Shown here: positions 8,686 to 17,236 of the stretch, in pieces
Position numbering within the stretch: position 1 is the first letter of the stretch
How the letters are laid out: every line of letters begins with the position of its first letter
Assembly (NCBI GenBank): GCA_023387965.1
Contig: JAEWHE010000009.1
Span: forward strand, 124,001 to 188,000
DNA: 64,000 bases
From: Bacteroidota bacterium
GTDB lineage: Bacteria > Bacteroidota > Bacteroidia > Flavobacteriales > Flavobacteriaceae
Direction: 5' to 3'
The notes under the pieces: model-generated
Databases searched by the model: none
Told to the model about the DNA's origin: nothing
Seen by the model: only the letters and a program-made list of their open reading frames with translations
Translations under genes and position numbers: made by a program

Positions 8686-9729
8686 TCATAACCCAACATC
8701 CCCCCACTCTAACTGCGCATCATTCTCAATAAATTTCACAGCCTTTTTACCCAATATTTCATCAAACTTTTCAGCTAAAATTTCACCAGTTCCAGGACGC
8801 TTCACCCAAATATTTTCTTTAGTAAAAACCTCCCCTTCTCGAATGTCTGCAATAGCGCAAACAGTAGCAAAGGCAAAATCGATGGTCACCTGTTCTTCTT
8901 GCGCAGGTTCTTTCTTGCCACCACGCATTTGCCAAATTTCATTAGAAGAAACAATTAATTCCCGGCAAGCTTTTTCATCCATACTACACACAATATCGGG
9001 ACCGGTTCGTTGCATGTGGTCGGTAAAATGTCGCTCTAAAATCGAAGCGCCCAAAGCAACTGCTCCCAAACAAGCATTATTATTTAAAGTATGGTCACTC
9101 AAACCAAAAACTTTTTCAGGAAAAGCGTCATGCAATTCGGTCATCGCACCAAAACGCACCAAATGAATGGGTGTAGGATATAAATTCGTGGTGTGCAATA
9201 ACGCTACAGGAACTTGATGTTTGTCAAAAATAGCGACAGCCTTTGCCACACTTTCAATCGTGTTCATTCCGGTACTTAGTATCACCGGCTTACCAAATGA
9301 AGCAATATGTTCTAACAGCGGGTAATTATTACATTCCCCAGAACCAATTTTATAAGCAGGAATGTCAAATTTTTTCAATCTTTCGGCGGCAGCTCTCGAA
9401 AACGGAGTGGAAATAAAAATCATGCCTTTGCTTTCCACATAATTTTTGAGTTCCCATTCGTCGGCTTCATTTAAAGCACAACGCTCCATGATGTCGTAAA
9501 TCGAAACATCGGCATTACCGGGAATTACTTTTTTGGCTGCACCACTCATCTCATCAGATACGATGTGCGTTTGATGTTTTACCACTTCGGCTCCCGCACG
9601 ATGGGCAGTATCAACCATTTCTTTGGCTACTTGCAAAGAGCCTTCGTGATTAATCCCAATTTCCGCAATCACCAATGGTGGATAATCGGGTCCTACTTTT
9701 CGTCCTGCTATTTCTATAAATGGGTTCAT
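8686..9729 (-). CDS. neuB: N-acetylneuraminate synthase
   Basis: A 347-residue enzyme that condenses ManNAc with phosphoenolpyruvate to give Neu5Ac. A TIM-barrel domain comes first: EIGINHEG at 23-30, KHQTHIVSDEMS at 51-62, STPFSRAAA at 107-115, YKIGSGECNNYPL at 126-138, GLSDHT at 209-214 and ERHFTDHMQRTGPD at 232-245. A C-terminal SAF (antifreeze-like) domain runs from about 285 to the end. The blocks follow the meningococcal Neu5Ac synthase very closely as I remember it, which favours sialic over legionaminic acid. It follows neuA in the operon across a 119-bp spacer with octamer repeats. The DUF559 element lies just downstream. Confidence 0.95.
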   Translation of the reverse strand: MNPFIEIAGRKVGPDYPPLVIAEIGINHEGSLQVAKEMVDTAHRAGAEVVKHQTHIVSDEMSGAAKKVIPGNADVSIYDIMERCALNEADEWELKNYVESKGMIFISTPFSRAAAERLKKFDIPAYKIGSGECNNYPLLEHIASFGKPVILSTGMNTIESVAKAVAIFDKHQVPVALLHTTNLYPTPIHLVRFGAMTELHDAFPEKVFGLSDHTLNNNACLGAVALGASILERHFTDHMQRTGPDIVCSMDEKACRELIVSSNEIWQMRGGKKEPAQEEQVTIDFAFATVCAIADIREGEVFTKENIWVKRPGTGEILAEKFDEILGKKAVKFIENDAQLEWGDVGL

Positions 9730-9776
9730 GGTCTTAGTGTCTAGGTTTTAGGATTATCTAAATTTATAATCATCCG

Positions 9777-9868
9777 AATCTTTCAATCTTTTAATCTTTT
9801 AATCTTTTTCAATCTTTCAATCTTTCAATCTTTCAATCTTTTAATCTTTTAATCTTTCAATCTTTCAA
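9777..9868. repeat. Tandem AATCTTTC-type octamer repeat
   Basis: About ten imperfect copies of CAATCTTT or TAATCTTT fill the neuA-neuB spacer and run over the last codons and stop of neuA (9849). The same unit recurs at 16190-16232. The units are directly abutting, so this is not a CRISPR. Confidence 0.85.
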
Positions 9869-10508
9869 ATAAACATTGTGCGTATTCAAAGTCTTCACGC
9901 GTATCAATGTCCACGTTGGCAAAAACATGATTCACTTCTAACGGAAAAGCCTCTTTTGTAATGATTTCATTTTGGAGTATCACCGAAGTTTTGGCAATGT
10001 ATAACAAACCGTTTTCGTAATACAATGGTTCTAAATCCTGACTTCTTTGCCCCACTTCATAGTTAAATGGAACAAATTGACCATGGGTTATTTTTCCAAG
10101 TTTGTGATGATTCCGCGAAACGGTAAAAAGGCTTTCAACTTGTTTTTCAACAAAAATTTGAAAAGCATCGTTAAGCAAATTGTCAGGACGTAGCGGATTG
10201 GTTGGTTGCAACAATACCACATTATCCACCAAGGCGATGGATTCTAAAACATGTTGTAGTGCAGAAACCGTCGGCTCAAAATCTCCGGAAAGGGCTTCTG
10301 GTCTGTCGATGACGATAGCGCCATATTCTAAGGCAACCTTTTTAATCTCCGAACAATCGGTAGAAACATACACCGCATCAATAAACGCATGTTTTTGCGC
10401 ATATAAAATGCTGTGAGCAATCAAAGGCAAACCTCCTAACGATAAAATATTTTTTCCGGGCAGTCGTTTTGATCCGCCTCTTGCAGGAATGATGGCTATG
10501 GTTTTCAT
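9849..10508 (-). CDS. neuA: CMP-N-acetylneuraminate cytidylyltransferase
   Basis: A 219-residue enzyme that joins CTP and sialic acid into CMP-sialic acid, the donor for glycan sialylation. The N-terminal nucleotide-binding loop IIPARGGSKRLPGKN (6-20) is the family signature. STD at 49-51, LLQPTNPLR and the late ANVDIDTREDFEYA block also fit. It is of usual length for the single-domain form, without the esterase domain found in E. coli NeuA. The last five codons (ERLKD) and stop lie within the octamer repeat, so the C terminus may have been reshaped by repeat spread. It starts 2 bp after the preceding glycosyltransferase gene. Confidence 0.93.
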   Translation of the reverse strand: MKTIAIIPARGGSKRLPGKNILSLGGLPLIAHSILYAQKHAFIDAVYVSTDCSEIKKVALEYGAIVIDRPEALSGDFEPTVSALQHVLESIALVDNVVLLQPTNPLRPDNLLNDAFQIFVEKQVESLFTVSRNHHKLGKITHGQFVPFNYEVGQRSQDLEPLYYENGLLYIAKTSVILQNEIITKEAFPLEVNHVFANVDIDTREDFEYAQCLFERLKD

Positions 10509-10510
10509 TT

Positions 10511-11527
10511 CTAATATATTTTAGCTTCATCAGATGTCAGGCCTTTCAACCCAAAATAATATATTTTAAAAGGACGAAAAAAAATAATTTTACGAAACAA
10601 TTTTAGCTTTAAAAATCTTTGAACGAAATTAAGTTTACTAATGGGATCTAATTCAATATACTTCACATAAGTATTCTCGCTTTTTAACGAATTTAACTTT
10701 TCTTCCATCCAATCTTCTAATACATTGCCCATATGCAAAGCGTAACTCATCTCCGTAGATACTCTCCAAAAACCCAAATTATAAGCAATCTCATCTATTT
10801 GCCGCATGCTATTCCCTCCCATAGCAAATTTTGAATACTCAAATACTTTCGAATCTAAAGCATCTGAGCGATAAGTAACCACAAAATGCCCAGCTCCTAC
10901 TAATGCATTAACTTTGTTTTTTCTAATGGACAAACATTTTTTTAAATGTGCATCTTTAAACAAAGCTTCGTTATTGATACTTTTCGCAAACATTCTCATC
11001 TCATCAGTAGCTAAGTTATTTCTAAACTTGATTTGCGAATTGAAAAACACGTCAAACAAAATGTTGGCTGTGTAATATTTGATATGCAGAGGATTGGGTG
11101 CGGGAGAAACTACGCCAACTTTAGGAAAGTTAAAGAAGATGTCGTACGTTGCCTTTTGCCAATCGTTCATAAATAATACGTCTGAATCCACAACTGTTAC
11201 AAAAGTAAATTTGTGTCCAATCAAACCCTTTGCAATTGCATTTTTTTTTCCTATATGGGTCGTACTAATGAGTTCGTGTATTTTTCCTTCATCGTAAATT
11301 TTGTTTAAATAGTTTACCACTTCAGTACAACTTCCATTATTAACTATTGTAAGATAAGTATTACTGTGAACCGTCTTCCACAATGAAATTAAAGTGTTCT
11401 TGAAAATATCAAAGCTATCTTTAAAATACCCTTCTTGGTTAGGAATATAAAGAGGAATTATTATTTGATGAAAATAATCCGAATGGCCAACAGATTTGTC
11501 TTTTTGTGGATTATAACCTATGCGCAT
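10511..11527 (-). CDS. GT-A fold glycosyltransferase (family 2-like)
   Basis: A 338-residue protein with a Rossmann-like N-terminal domain. It has TIVNNGSCTEVV and a TVVDSDVLF motif that supplies the metal-binding DXD of GT-A enzymes, followed by an ALVGAGHFVV block. The early part YFHQIIIPLYIPNQEGYFKDSF resembles a family 2 start. Its start overlaps the previous gene by 17 bp, so translation is probably coupled. The sugar is unknown. It lies directly before neuA in the operon and could act in the same glycan. Confidence 0.78.
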   Translation of the reverse strand: MRIGYNPQKDKSVGHSDYFHQIIIPLYIPNQEGYFKDSFDIFKNTLISLWKTVHSNTYLTIVNNGSCTEVVNYLNKIYDEGKIHELISTTHIGKKNAIAKGLIGHKFTFVTVVDSDVLFMNDWQKATYDIFFNFPKVGVVSPAPNPLHIKYYTANILFDVFFNSQIKFRNNLATDEMRMFAKSINNEALFKDAHLKKCLSIRKNKVNALVGAGHFVVTYRSDALDSKVFEYSKFAMGGNSMRQIDEIAYNLGFWRVSTEMSYALHMGNVLEDWMEEKLNSLKSENTYVKYIELDPISKLNFVQRFLKLKLFRKIIFFRPFKIYYFGLKGLTSDEAKIY

Positions 11528-12356
11528 TTTTATAAAATTTTATGAGTTTTATAGCACTTAGAATTTTAAATTTTCTGAGGCTTTTCACCATGTCCAAAAA
11601 CAGGCTCTCCTTTAGTACCGATTTACTAAAATGTTTTTTTAAAAAATAGTAGTAGAGTTCTTTTTTTTTCGAAGCGACGTCAATATTTTCTTTAAAACTT
11701 CTTTGACCTCCAATATTCAGTTGAAGATGTGTAAAATTTATCGACGGAATATATTTGATGGTAGCACCATTTCTGTACAATCTAACACCTAAATCCCAAT
11801 CGTCACCCCAAAATGTAAAAACCTCATCAAAAGCACCAAATTTTAGAAAAGCATTTTTCTTTATAACACACAGACCACTACTCACGATGATTCTATTCGA
11901 AAAACCATCAAAGGATTGTGGCTTCAAAATACTTTCCAATACTGAATTATACCTGAGACTTGAATCTTTTAACTTTCTAACCTCGTTGATACCGGGAATA
12001 ACGACCTCAAATGATGTGGTTTGCAATACTTCAACCAAGTTCTTTAATTCAGAAGACGCTACTCTCAAATCATCATCTAGAAAAAAAAGCCAATCTTCGC
12101 CTTTATATTCTTCTAAAGCTTTATTTCTTGAATGATTGACCCCCTTCATCCTATCCCCCCTTAAAATTTTGATAGGAAAATTGTATTCGGAGTAGTCAAA
12201 ATCGTCACCTACAAAATCAACGCTTTGGTCAACAATTATACACTGAGAAATGTACAAAGCAAATGAATTAAAATCTGTAAGGAGATTTTTTAAATGAAAA
12301 ACTCTCTCCCTAGTGGGAATAACGAGAAAAAAACTATTGAATTTTACTTTCTCCAT
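11511..12356 (-). CDS. Glycosyltransferase family 2 protein
   Basis: A 281-residue GT-A enzyme. It begins FFLVIPTRERVFHLKNLL, then has IIVDQS, a FFLDDDLRV motif for metal and nucleotide binding, a SSGLCVIKKNAFLKFGAFDE block and FWGDDWDLGVRLYRNG. These are the standard blocks of family 2 enzymes such as rhamnosyl- and galactosyltransferases. It is a cytoplasmic enzyme without membrane segments. It overlaps its neighbours on both sides (13 and 17 bp), typical of this operon. Confidence 0.88.
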   Translation of the reverse strand: MEKVKFNSFFLVIPTRERVFHLKNLLTDFNSFALYISQCIIVDQSVDFVGDDFDYSEYNFPIKILRGDRMKGVNHSRNKALEEYKGEDWLFFLDDDLRVASSELKNLVEVLQTTSFEVVIPGINEVRKLKDSSLRYNSVLESILKPQSFDGFSNRIIVSSGLCVIKKNAFLKFGAFDEVFTFWGDDWDLGVRLYRNGATIKYIPSINFTHLQLNIGGQRSFKENIDVASKKKELYYYFLKKHFSKSVLKESLFLDMVKSLRKFKILSAIKLIKFYKNAHRL

Positions 12357-13243
12357 CTATTAGATTTTTTAATGTAAAAATAAATTAGCCTTAAAAACTT
12401 ATAAATTTTTCTATTTGTAAGATAATAAAAGCACAGTCTAGCAAAATAATTAATATTTCGAAGGTCAAAAATTGCGTGTTCAGCTTTTCTTTCAAGATTG
12501 TGTTGGGCTTCGTTGGTAATTTGCTTTATTCTAAAAATATAATTGAGGATAAATTGAAGTGTTGCGTCAGCTTTAAGTAACCTGTTCTGTTTTGAGCCGG
12601 TTATGCTTAAAGTTGATGTTCTAATTGATAAAAAAGAATCATTAATAGAATAAATTCCATTTTTTCCTACACGCATTATAACCAAGTCATCTGAATGCCA
12701 CGCAAGCGGGAAATTGACAAATTTTACCTTACTCAACAAATTTTTATCAAATATATACTCACTAAGAGAACTTCTTGTTTTTTTGGAAAATTTTCTATTT
12801 AAAAAGTCTTTGGGAGTTTCAATTTTTGGATGATTGTAGATTTCTGATATTGCGTCTCCGTTCTCGTTTATAACGATGGTTGAAAAACGAATAACTTTTA
12901 TGTCTTTGCTATTTATCTCTAACAGATTCTCATAAAAGCTTGCCATAGCATTCGAACTCAGTGAATCATCATCACCTAAAATCATGACCCAACTCTCTTT
13001 ATCTGTTAAACCTATACACCTTTCCCACTGCTCGGTCAATGAGGCTCCTCCCAGATTAGTTTCAAACCGATGATAAACAAAATCAAATTTCCCTTTAAAC
13101 TTCTCAAGGGTTGGCTGCGGATTTTCAGGACTAGCATCATCCCCAATGTAAACCTTAAACCGTTTGTCCGTTTGATTGGCTAAAGATTGCAAGGTTTCCT
13201 CGAAAAAGGTAAGTTTATAATATGGGATGACGATGGCTAACAA
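12344..13243 (-). CDS. Glycosyltransferase family 2 protein
   Basis: A 299-residue GT-A enzyme with a clean family 2 start: MLAIVIPYYKLTFFEETLQSLANQTDKRF followed by VYIGDDASPENP. The DXD region is ILGDDDSLSSNA. After that the sequence is less typical. The C terminus is rich in basic and aromatic residues, which may bind the membrane surface. It follows the methyltransferase gene by 5 bp and overlaps the next glycosyltransferase gene. Donor and linkage are unknown. Confidence 0.85.
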   Translation of the reverse strand: MLAIVIPYYKLTFFEETLQSLANQTDKRFKVYIGDDASPENPQPTLEKFKGKFDFVYHRFETNLGGASLTEQWERCIGLTDKESWVMILGDDDSLSSNAMASFYENLLEINSKDIKVIRFSTIVINENGDAISEIYNHPKIETPKDFLNRKFSKKTRSSLSEYIFDKNLLSKVKFVNFPLAWHSDDLVIMRVGKNGIYSINDSFLSIRTSTLSITGSKQNRLLKADATLQFILNYIFRIKQITNEAQHNLERKAEHAIFDLRNINYFARLCFYYLTNRKIYKFLRLIYFYIKKSNRWRK

Positions 13244-13248
13244 CAGAG

Positions 13249-14019
13249 TTACACTTTTGTTTTCAATTCGTCAAAAGAAATTAAATTCAAATGAGAAATG
13301 CGGTTGGATTCCAATACTTTATATTCGTAGTAGGGATTATTCATTGAAGTATTCTTACCGATTTCTTTCGTTTTGGAAATAATCCCTATCCCCCAATCAG
13401 CATCAATACAGCAACTATTTAAATTCGGAAAACATCTATATTTATAAAATGCTTTCCATGTCGTACCGTTCCAATTTCCTTTTGACGGAGACAATCGATA
13501 CTCATAACTTTCTGAAGCATGGAATTCAGTCGGAGGATTACAATCATGCAAAACGACAAATCCGTCATCTTGAATGCACGCTAATGAATTTAGTATATCT
13601 CTATCGACTTGTTCTGCTAAATGTAACCCATCGATAAATATTACGTCAAACTTTAATTCTGTATCCAAAATTTCACCTGCATTCAATTTTTCAAAGAAAG
13701 CATCACTCGTCATTTTAAAGTCAACGGGGTTGGCTTCAAATTCGACTCCGGGATCTACACTTACTTTAAAATTAGATTCTATTTTATAAAAATTATCATC
13801 AGGATTTCTTACTCCTATTTCAAGGTATTTTGTGGGTCTATTGAGTGATTTCAAAAGATAGTTAATAACCTCCCACCTCAATGGAGTTTTAGCCACCTCA
13901 ACAAGCGAAAGGTCTTTTCCCTGAACGTGATATGCATTATTTTCATAACTTCTCCCGATTTCGATAAGTCGAATTCTCTCCTTAAAGTAAGGGTACCTTT
14001 TAAGTAATCGATAAAGCAT
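13249..14019 (-). CDS. Class I SAM-dependent methyltransferase
   Basis: A 256-residue protein. YLEIGVRNPDDNF holds the glycine-poor version of motif I for S-adenosylmethionine, and FDVIFIDGLHLAEQVDRDI followed by GGFVVLHDCNPP-like residues (here DDGFVVLHDCNPP) fits the Methyltransf_24 type. In glycan loci such enzymes methylate sugars. Its start codon and the stop of the acetyltransferase gene overlap in TAATG. Its substrate is inferred only from the operon, which makes surface glycan. Confidence 0.8.
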   Translation of the reverse strand: MLYRLLKRYPYFKERIRLIEIGRSYENNAYHVQGKDLSLVEVAKTPLRWEVINYLLKSLNRPTKYLEIGVRNPDDNFYKIESNFKVSVDPGVEFEANPVDFKMTSDAFFEKLNAGEILDTELKFDVIFIDGLHLAEQVDRDILNSLACIQDDGFVVLHDCNPPTEFHASESYEYRLSPSKGNWNGTTWKAFYKYRCFPNLNSCCIDADWGIGIISKTKEIGKNTSMNNPYYEYKVLESNRISHLNLISFDELKTKV

Positions 14020-14627
14020 TATTTAATTTTTTTAAGAGAATTAATATTTTCAGAACACAACTCACGAACGTTTTGCTGTATAAAAGTTAAGTCTTTATCC
14101 CACCATTTCAGCGATTCCAAGAAAAGTATATCTGCATCAGAAAATCGTTTTTTTACGAACTTCGCAGGATTACCTGCCCAAATTTCGTAAGCGCCTATAT
14201 TCTTAGAAACAATTGCTCCTGCACCAATTACAGCACCGTTACCTATCTTTACCCCAGACATAATAGTCACACCGTTACCAATCCACACATCGTTACCAAT
14301 TACAACATCTCCTTTAGTAACTGGATGCCCTATTATTTCTTTTGCAGAAGGAAAATCTTGATGTAATACATTGAATGGATAAGTGGTAATCCAATCTGTG
14401 CGGTGGTTTCCCCCAAGAAATATCGTTACGTTTGCAGCTATTGAACAAAATTTTCCTATTACAAGGTTAGCACCCTGATTGTCAAACAGAACACTGGGTT
14501 TCCCATAAGTATAGTCGCCAATAACATAGGTTTTATCCTTGAATATATCCTTCGTGTATATTGAGGCAGGCTGTTCTTTCGTTTTAGGAAATAAAATTCT
14601 GTAAATCTGCCTTAGTTTATTTCGCAT
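14019..14627 (-). CDS. CatB-type sugar O-acetyltransferase (hexapeptide repeat)
   Basis: A left-handed beta-helix acetyltransferase of the xenobiotic/CatB type, using acetyl-CoA. FCSIAANVTIFLGGNHRTDWITTYPF gives the catalytic His region, followed by hexapeptide repeats (VIGNDVWIGNGVTIMSGVKIGNGAVIGAGAIV). I choose the ATG at 14627 (MRNKLRQIY, 202 residues). The longer frame from 14687 would overlap the wzt gene by 71 bp and add an atypical N terminus, whereas this start overlaps wzt by only 11 bp. It probably decorates a sugar of the exported glycan. Confidence 0.82.
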   Translation of the reverse strand: MRNKLRQIYRILFPKTKEQPASIYTKDIFKDKTYVIGDYTYGKPSVLFDNQGANLVIGKFCSIAANVTIFLGGNHRTDWITTYPFNVLHQDFPSAKEIIGHPVTKGDVVIGNDVWIGNGVTIMSGVKIGNGAVIGAGAIVSKNIGAYEIWAGNPAKFVKKRFSDADILFLESLKWWDKDLTFIQQNVRELCSENINSLKKIK

Positions 14628-15855
14628 GATAATTCCAATTGGTAGGGACATAAACTCTTCCAATATCAAACTTTTCCAAATGCGCAAATTCTGGAGTGTT
14701 ATTTAATATTGAGAAAGAACAATATCCATTAACGTTATCATATTGGGCAACTGCCGGATGGTAAACGATGAAATTCACATGATATTCGCCTTTCACTAAA
14801 GTGTGTTTTGGGATTGAAAAAGACATCACTTTATTGTCGTAGTTAATTTCTTTTTCACTTGAAAAAATTACTTGTTCAGTACTGTCAAGTATTCTGATTA
14901 ACAAAAACTTATTCCGTTTAAATACCTCTCTACTATTTATCTCAATCTCAAAATTAACATCGTCAGACACGTCATAGTTGGCAGTTTCCTTAACCAACCG
15001 AGCCGCTTTTACATAAATTTCTTTCTTTGAATCAGTTATCAAATAATTAGCCGACTGCTGACTATAACTTAAATAACGCTGAATACTCTCCTCAACTCCC
15101 CCCTCAAAAGCCACCCTTCCATTCTCCATCACAATCCCCCTCGTACACAAACTTTTGACCGCCGCCATATTGTGGCTTACAAAAAGCACAGTTCTGCCTT
15201 CGCCTCGGGAAATATCCTGCATTTTACCAATGGCTTTTTTCTGAAATTCGGCATCACCTACAGCCAAAACCTCGTCCACCACCAAAATTTCGGGTTCTAA
15301 AAAGGCAGCTACTGCAAATGCCAAACGCACCGTCATCCCTGAACTATAACGTTTCACAGGCGTGTCAATGTAGCGTTCGCATCCGCTAAAGGAAATAATT
15401 TCGTCTATTTTACTTTTGATTTCTTTTTTGGTCATGCCCAAAATGGCACCGTTGAGGTAGATGTTTTCACGTCCGGTCATTTCGCCATGAAATCCCGTGC
15501 CTACCTCAAGTAAAGAGGCAATTCTACCTTTGGTTTTAATCGAACCGGTGGTAGGTGCCGTTACCCGGGAAAGAATTTTAAGCAATGTACTTTTTCCGGC
15601 ACCATTTTTTCCAATGATACCCAAAACCTCTCCTTGCCTCACTTCAAAACTCACATCTTGCAACGCCCAAACATAGTCAGACGAACCTTTGGTACTCCTG
15701 TCATTGGTTTCCCCAACCCGCAAATAAGGATCTTCCTTACCCCGAACTGAAGCCCACCAACGGTTTAAGTCGTGCGAAAGCGTACCCGTTCCTACCTGAC
15801 CTAACCGGTATTGCTTGGAAATATTTTCTGCTTTTAATATGATGTCGCGCTCCAT
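14617..15855 (-). CDS. wzt: Polysaccharide ABC transporter ATP-binding protein with C-terminal sugar-binding-type domain
   Basis: A 412-residue ATPase. Residues 1-260 are the nucleotide-binding domain: Walker A GKNGAGKST at 82-90, signature YSSGM at 170-174, Walker B LVVDE at 191-195 and H-loop His228. Residues about 270-412 match a Wzt C-terminal beta-sandwich, which in O-antigen exporters recognises the finished chain end. It heads the minus-strand operon, with a TATATTTG box 32 bp upstream. The membrane partner Wzm is not adjacent. The only Wzm-like gene in the window is at 45644-46528, about 30 kb away, which is unusual for this system. Confidence 0.93.
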   Translation of the reverse strand: MERDIILKAENISKQYRLGQVGTGTLSHDLNRWWASVRGKEDPYLRVGETNDRSTKGSSDYVWALQDVSFEVRQGEVLGIIGKNGAGKSTLLKILSRVTAPTTGSIKTKGRIASLLEVGTGFHGEMTGRENIYLNGAILGMTKKEIKSKIDEIISFSGCERYIDTPVKRYSSGMTVRLAFAVAAFLEPEILVVDEVLAVGDAEFQKKAIGKMQDISRGEGRTVLFVSHNMAAVKSLCTRGIVMENGRVAFEGGVEESIQRYLSYSQQSANYLITDSKKEIYVKAARLVKETANYDVSDDVNFEIEINSREVFKRNKFLLIRILDSTEQVIFSSEKEINYDNKVMSFSIPKHTLVKGEYHVNFIVYHPAVAQYDNVNGYCSFSILNNTPEFAHLEKFDIGRVYVPTNWNYHAK

Positions 15856-16314
15856 GATACCTGCAATATTAGGCTTAAAATTCTGCCAAATATAATGAAT
15901 CTGTCCTACATTCCACAGTTCACCACAAATTTCTTATCAATATGTTAAAATACAAGTTTCACGTTTAAAGTTTCAAGTGAACACTCCTAGCCTTAAATTT
16001 TCTTACATCCTCATATTGTAAAAATCGTTTAAGGTTTAAAGCTTAAAGCCTAGGTCTAAAGCCAAAATCTCAATGCTCTTTAACTTCTGAATGTTGAAAA
16101 CAAATTAATGTTTCAGTTTCATCAAATCTTTCAATCTTCAAATTACCAACTTTACTAATTTTCAAATTTTCAAATTAGCCAATTTCCAAATCTTTCAATC
16201 TTTCAATCTTTCAATCTTTCAATCTTTCAATCATAAATCATCAATCATAAATCACACATCTAAAATCATAACCCATATTTCCTTACCTTCGCCTCAGAAA
16301 AGAAAAAGGAAAAA
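15856..16314. repeat. Gene-free divergent spacer filled with degenerate repeats
   Basis: This 459-bp spacer separates wzt from the divergent phosphatase gene. It has no open frame of note. From about 15950 it is a mosaic of word-like repeats: GTTTAAAG/CTTAAAGCC units near 16030-16065, CAAATTTTC units near 16155-16180, TCTTTCAA octamers at 16190-16232, and AATCATAAATC units up to 16250. The promoter for wzt is at its left end. Confidence 0.8.
15887..15894 (-). promoter_or_regulatory. Putative -7 box for the wzt operon
   Basis: Reading the minus strand, TATATTTG matches the Bacteroidetes TAnnTTTG box and lies 32 bp before the wzt ATG. A partial -33 element (TGTG for TTTG) lies 19 bp further upstream. 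Confidence 0.5.
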
Positions 16315-17061
16315 ATGCTGTTTTTTACGAAAAAGAAACCCGTATTAGCCGAATTAACCGAAGGAATGGTGGATATTCATTCACATTTGATTCCGGGTAT
16401 CGATGACGGCTCAAAGTCGGCAGCGCAATCCATGTTGCTGATTGGTGGTTTGAAAAAAATTGGTTTTACCGATTTTATCGCCACGCCACACATCATCAAA
16501 ACCGTTTGGGACAACAGTCCGGAAACTATTTTGCCGGCACAAAAAAACTTAAACGATGCCTTAGCTAACATTGGGCAAAACATCCATGTTAGGGCTGCCG
16601 CAGAATACATGATGGACGATTCTTTCCTGAATTTGCTAGAGACCAACACGCCACTGTTGACATTAAAAGACAACTTTGTTTTGGTAGAAATGTCTTACAT
16701 CAATCCGCCGATTCAGTTACACGATATTATTTTCAAACTGCGTTTAGCGGGTTACCAACCGATTTTAGCACATCCCGAGAGGTATTTATTTTATCACAAT
16801 AATGTTTCGGAGTACAACCGATTGAAACAATCCGGCTGTTTGCTTCAACTGAACCTTTTGTCGGTTGTGGGATATTATGGCGAAAGAGTGGCAAAAGTAG
16901 CCGAGCAATTATTAGTAGCTGGAAAATACGACTTCGTAGGTTCCGATGTGCATCACGAAAACCACGTGAAGAGTTTCGAACGCCGTTTGACCTTTAAAGA
17001 CACCCAAGCGTTAAAAGATTTGGTAAGCAATAATAAACAATTTTTGAGAGATGGTGACTAG
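16315..17061 (+). CDS. PHP-type tyrosine-protein phosphatase (CpsB/YwqE family)
   Basis: A 248-residue metal-dependent phosphatase of the PHP fold. The N-terminal motif DIHSHLIPGIDDG (20-32) supplies the first metal ligands. ATPHI, a central HPERY block and the late GSDVHHENH supply the others. In capsule loci this family removes phosphate from the tyrosine-rich tail of Wzc/CapB kinases, here probably one or both of the Wzc proteins at 19694 and 46513. It is transcribed away from the glycan operons. Its last codons and stop run into a degenerate repeat (GTGACTAG-like units). Confidence 0.9.
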   Translation: MLFFTKKKPVLAELTEGMVDIHSHLIPGIDDGSKSAAQSMLLIGGLKKIGFTDFIATPHIIKTVWDNSPETILPAQKNLNDALANIGQNIHVRAAAEYMMDDSFLNLLETNTPLLTLKDNFVLVEMSYINPPIQLHDIIFKLRLAGYQPILAHPERYLFYHNNVSEYNRLKQSGCLLQLNLLSVVGYYGERVAKVAEQLLVAGKYDFVGSDVHHENHVKSFERRLTFKDTQALKDLVSNNKQFLRDGD

Positions 17062-17215
17062 TGACTGGTGAATAGTGATTAGTGAGTTAAAAGTGATAAC
17101 AATAATATATAATTACCCACCACCAAACTTCTAACCTTAAACTTCTAACCTTAAACTTCTAATCTTAAGTCTTAAATCTTAAGTCTTAAGTCTTAAATCT
17201 TAAATCTTAACCCTT
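17055..17215. repeat. Degenerate short tandem repeats between the phosphatase and sulP genes
   Basis: Two blocks are visible. The first is GTGACTAG/GTGAATAG units at 17055-17090, which include the phosphatase stop. The second is a run of CTTAAACTTCTAAC then CTTAAGTCTTAAAT units at 17126-17210. No open frame is present. Confidence 0.75.
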
Positions 17216-17236
17216 CATCTTCCGCCCTACACCGAA

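Noticed and set aside
8669..9166. Plus-strand open frame of 165 codons opposite neuB
   Set aside because: It lies opposite the conserved NeuB domain, and its translation has no recognisable motif.
9777..9868. Tandem octamers as a CRISPR array
   Set aside because: Units are 8 bp, abut each other, and have no unique spacers or cas genes nearby.
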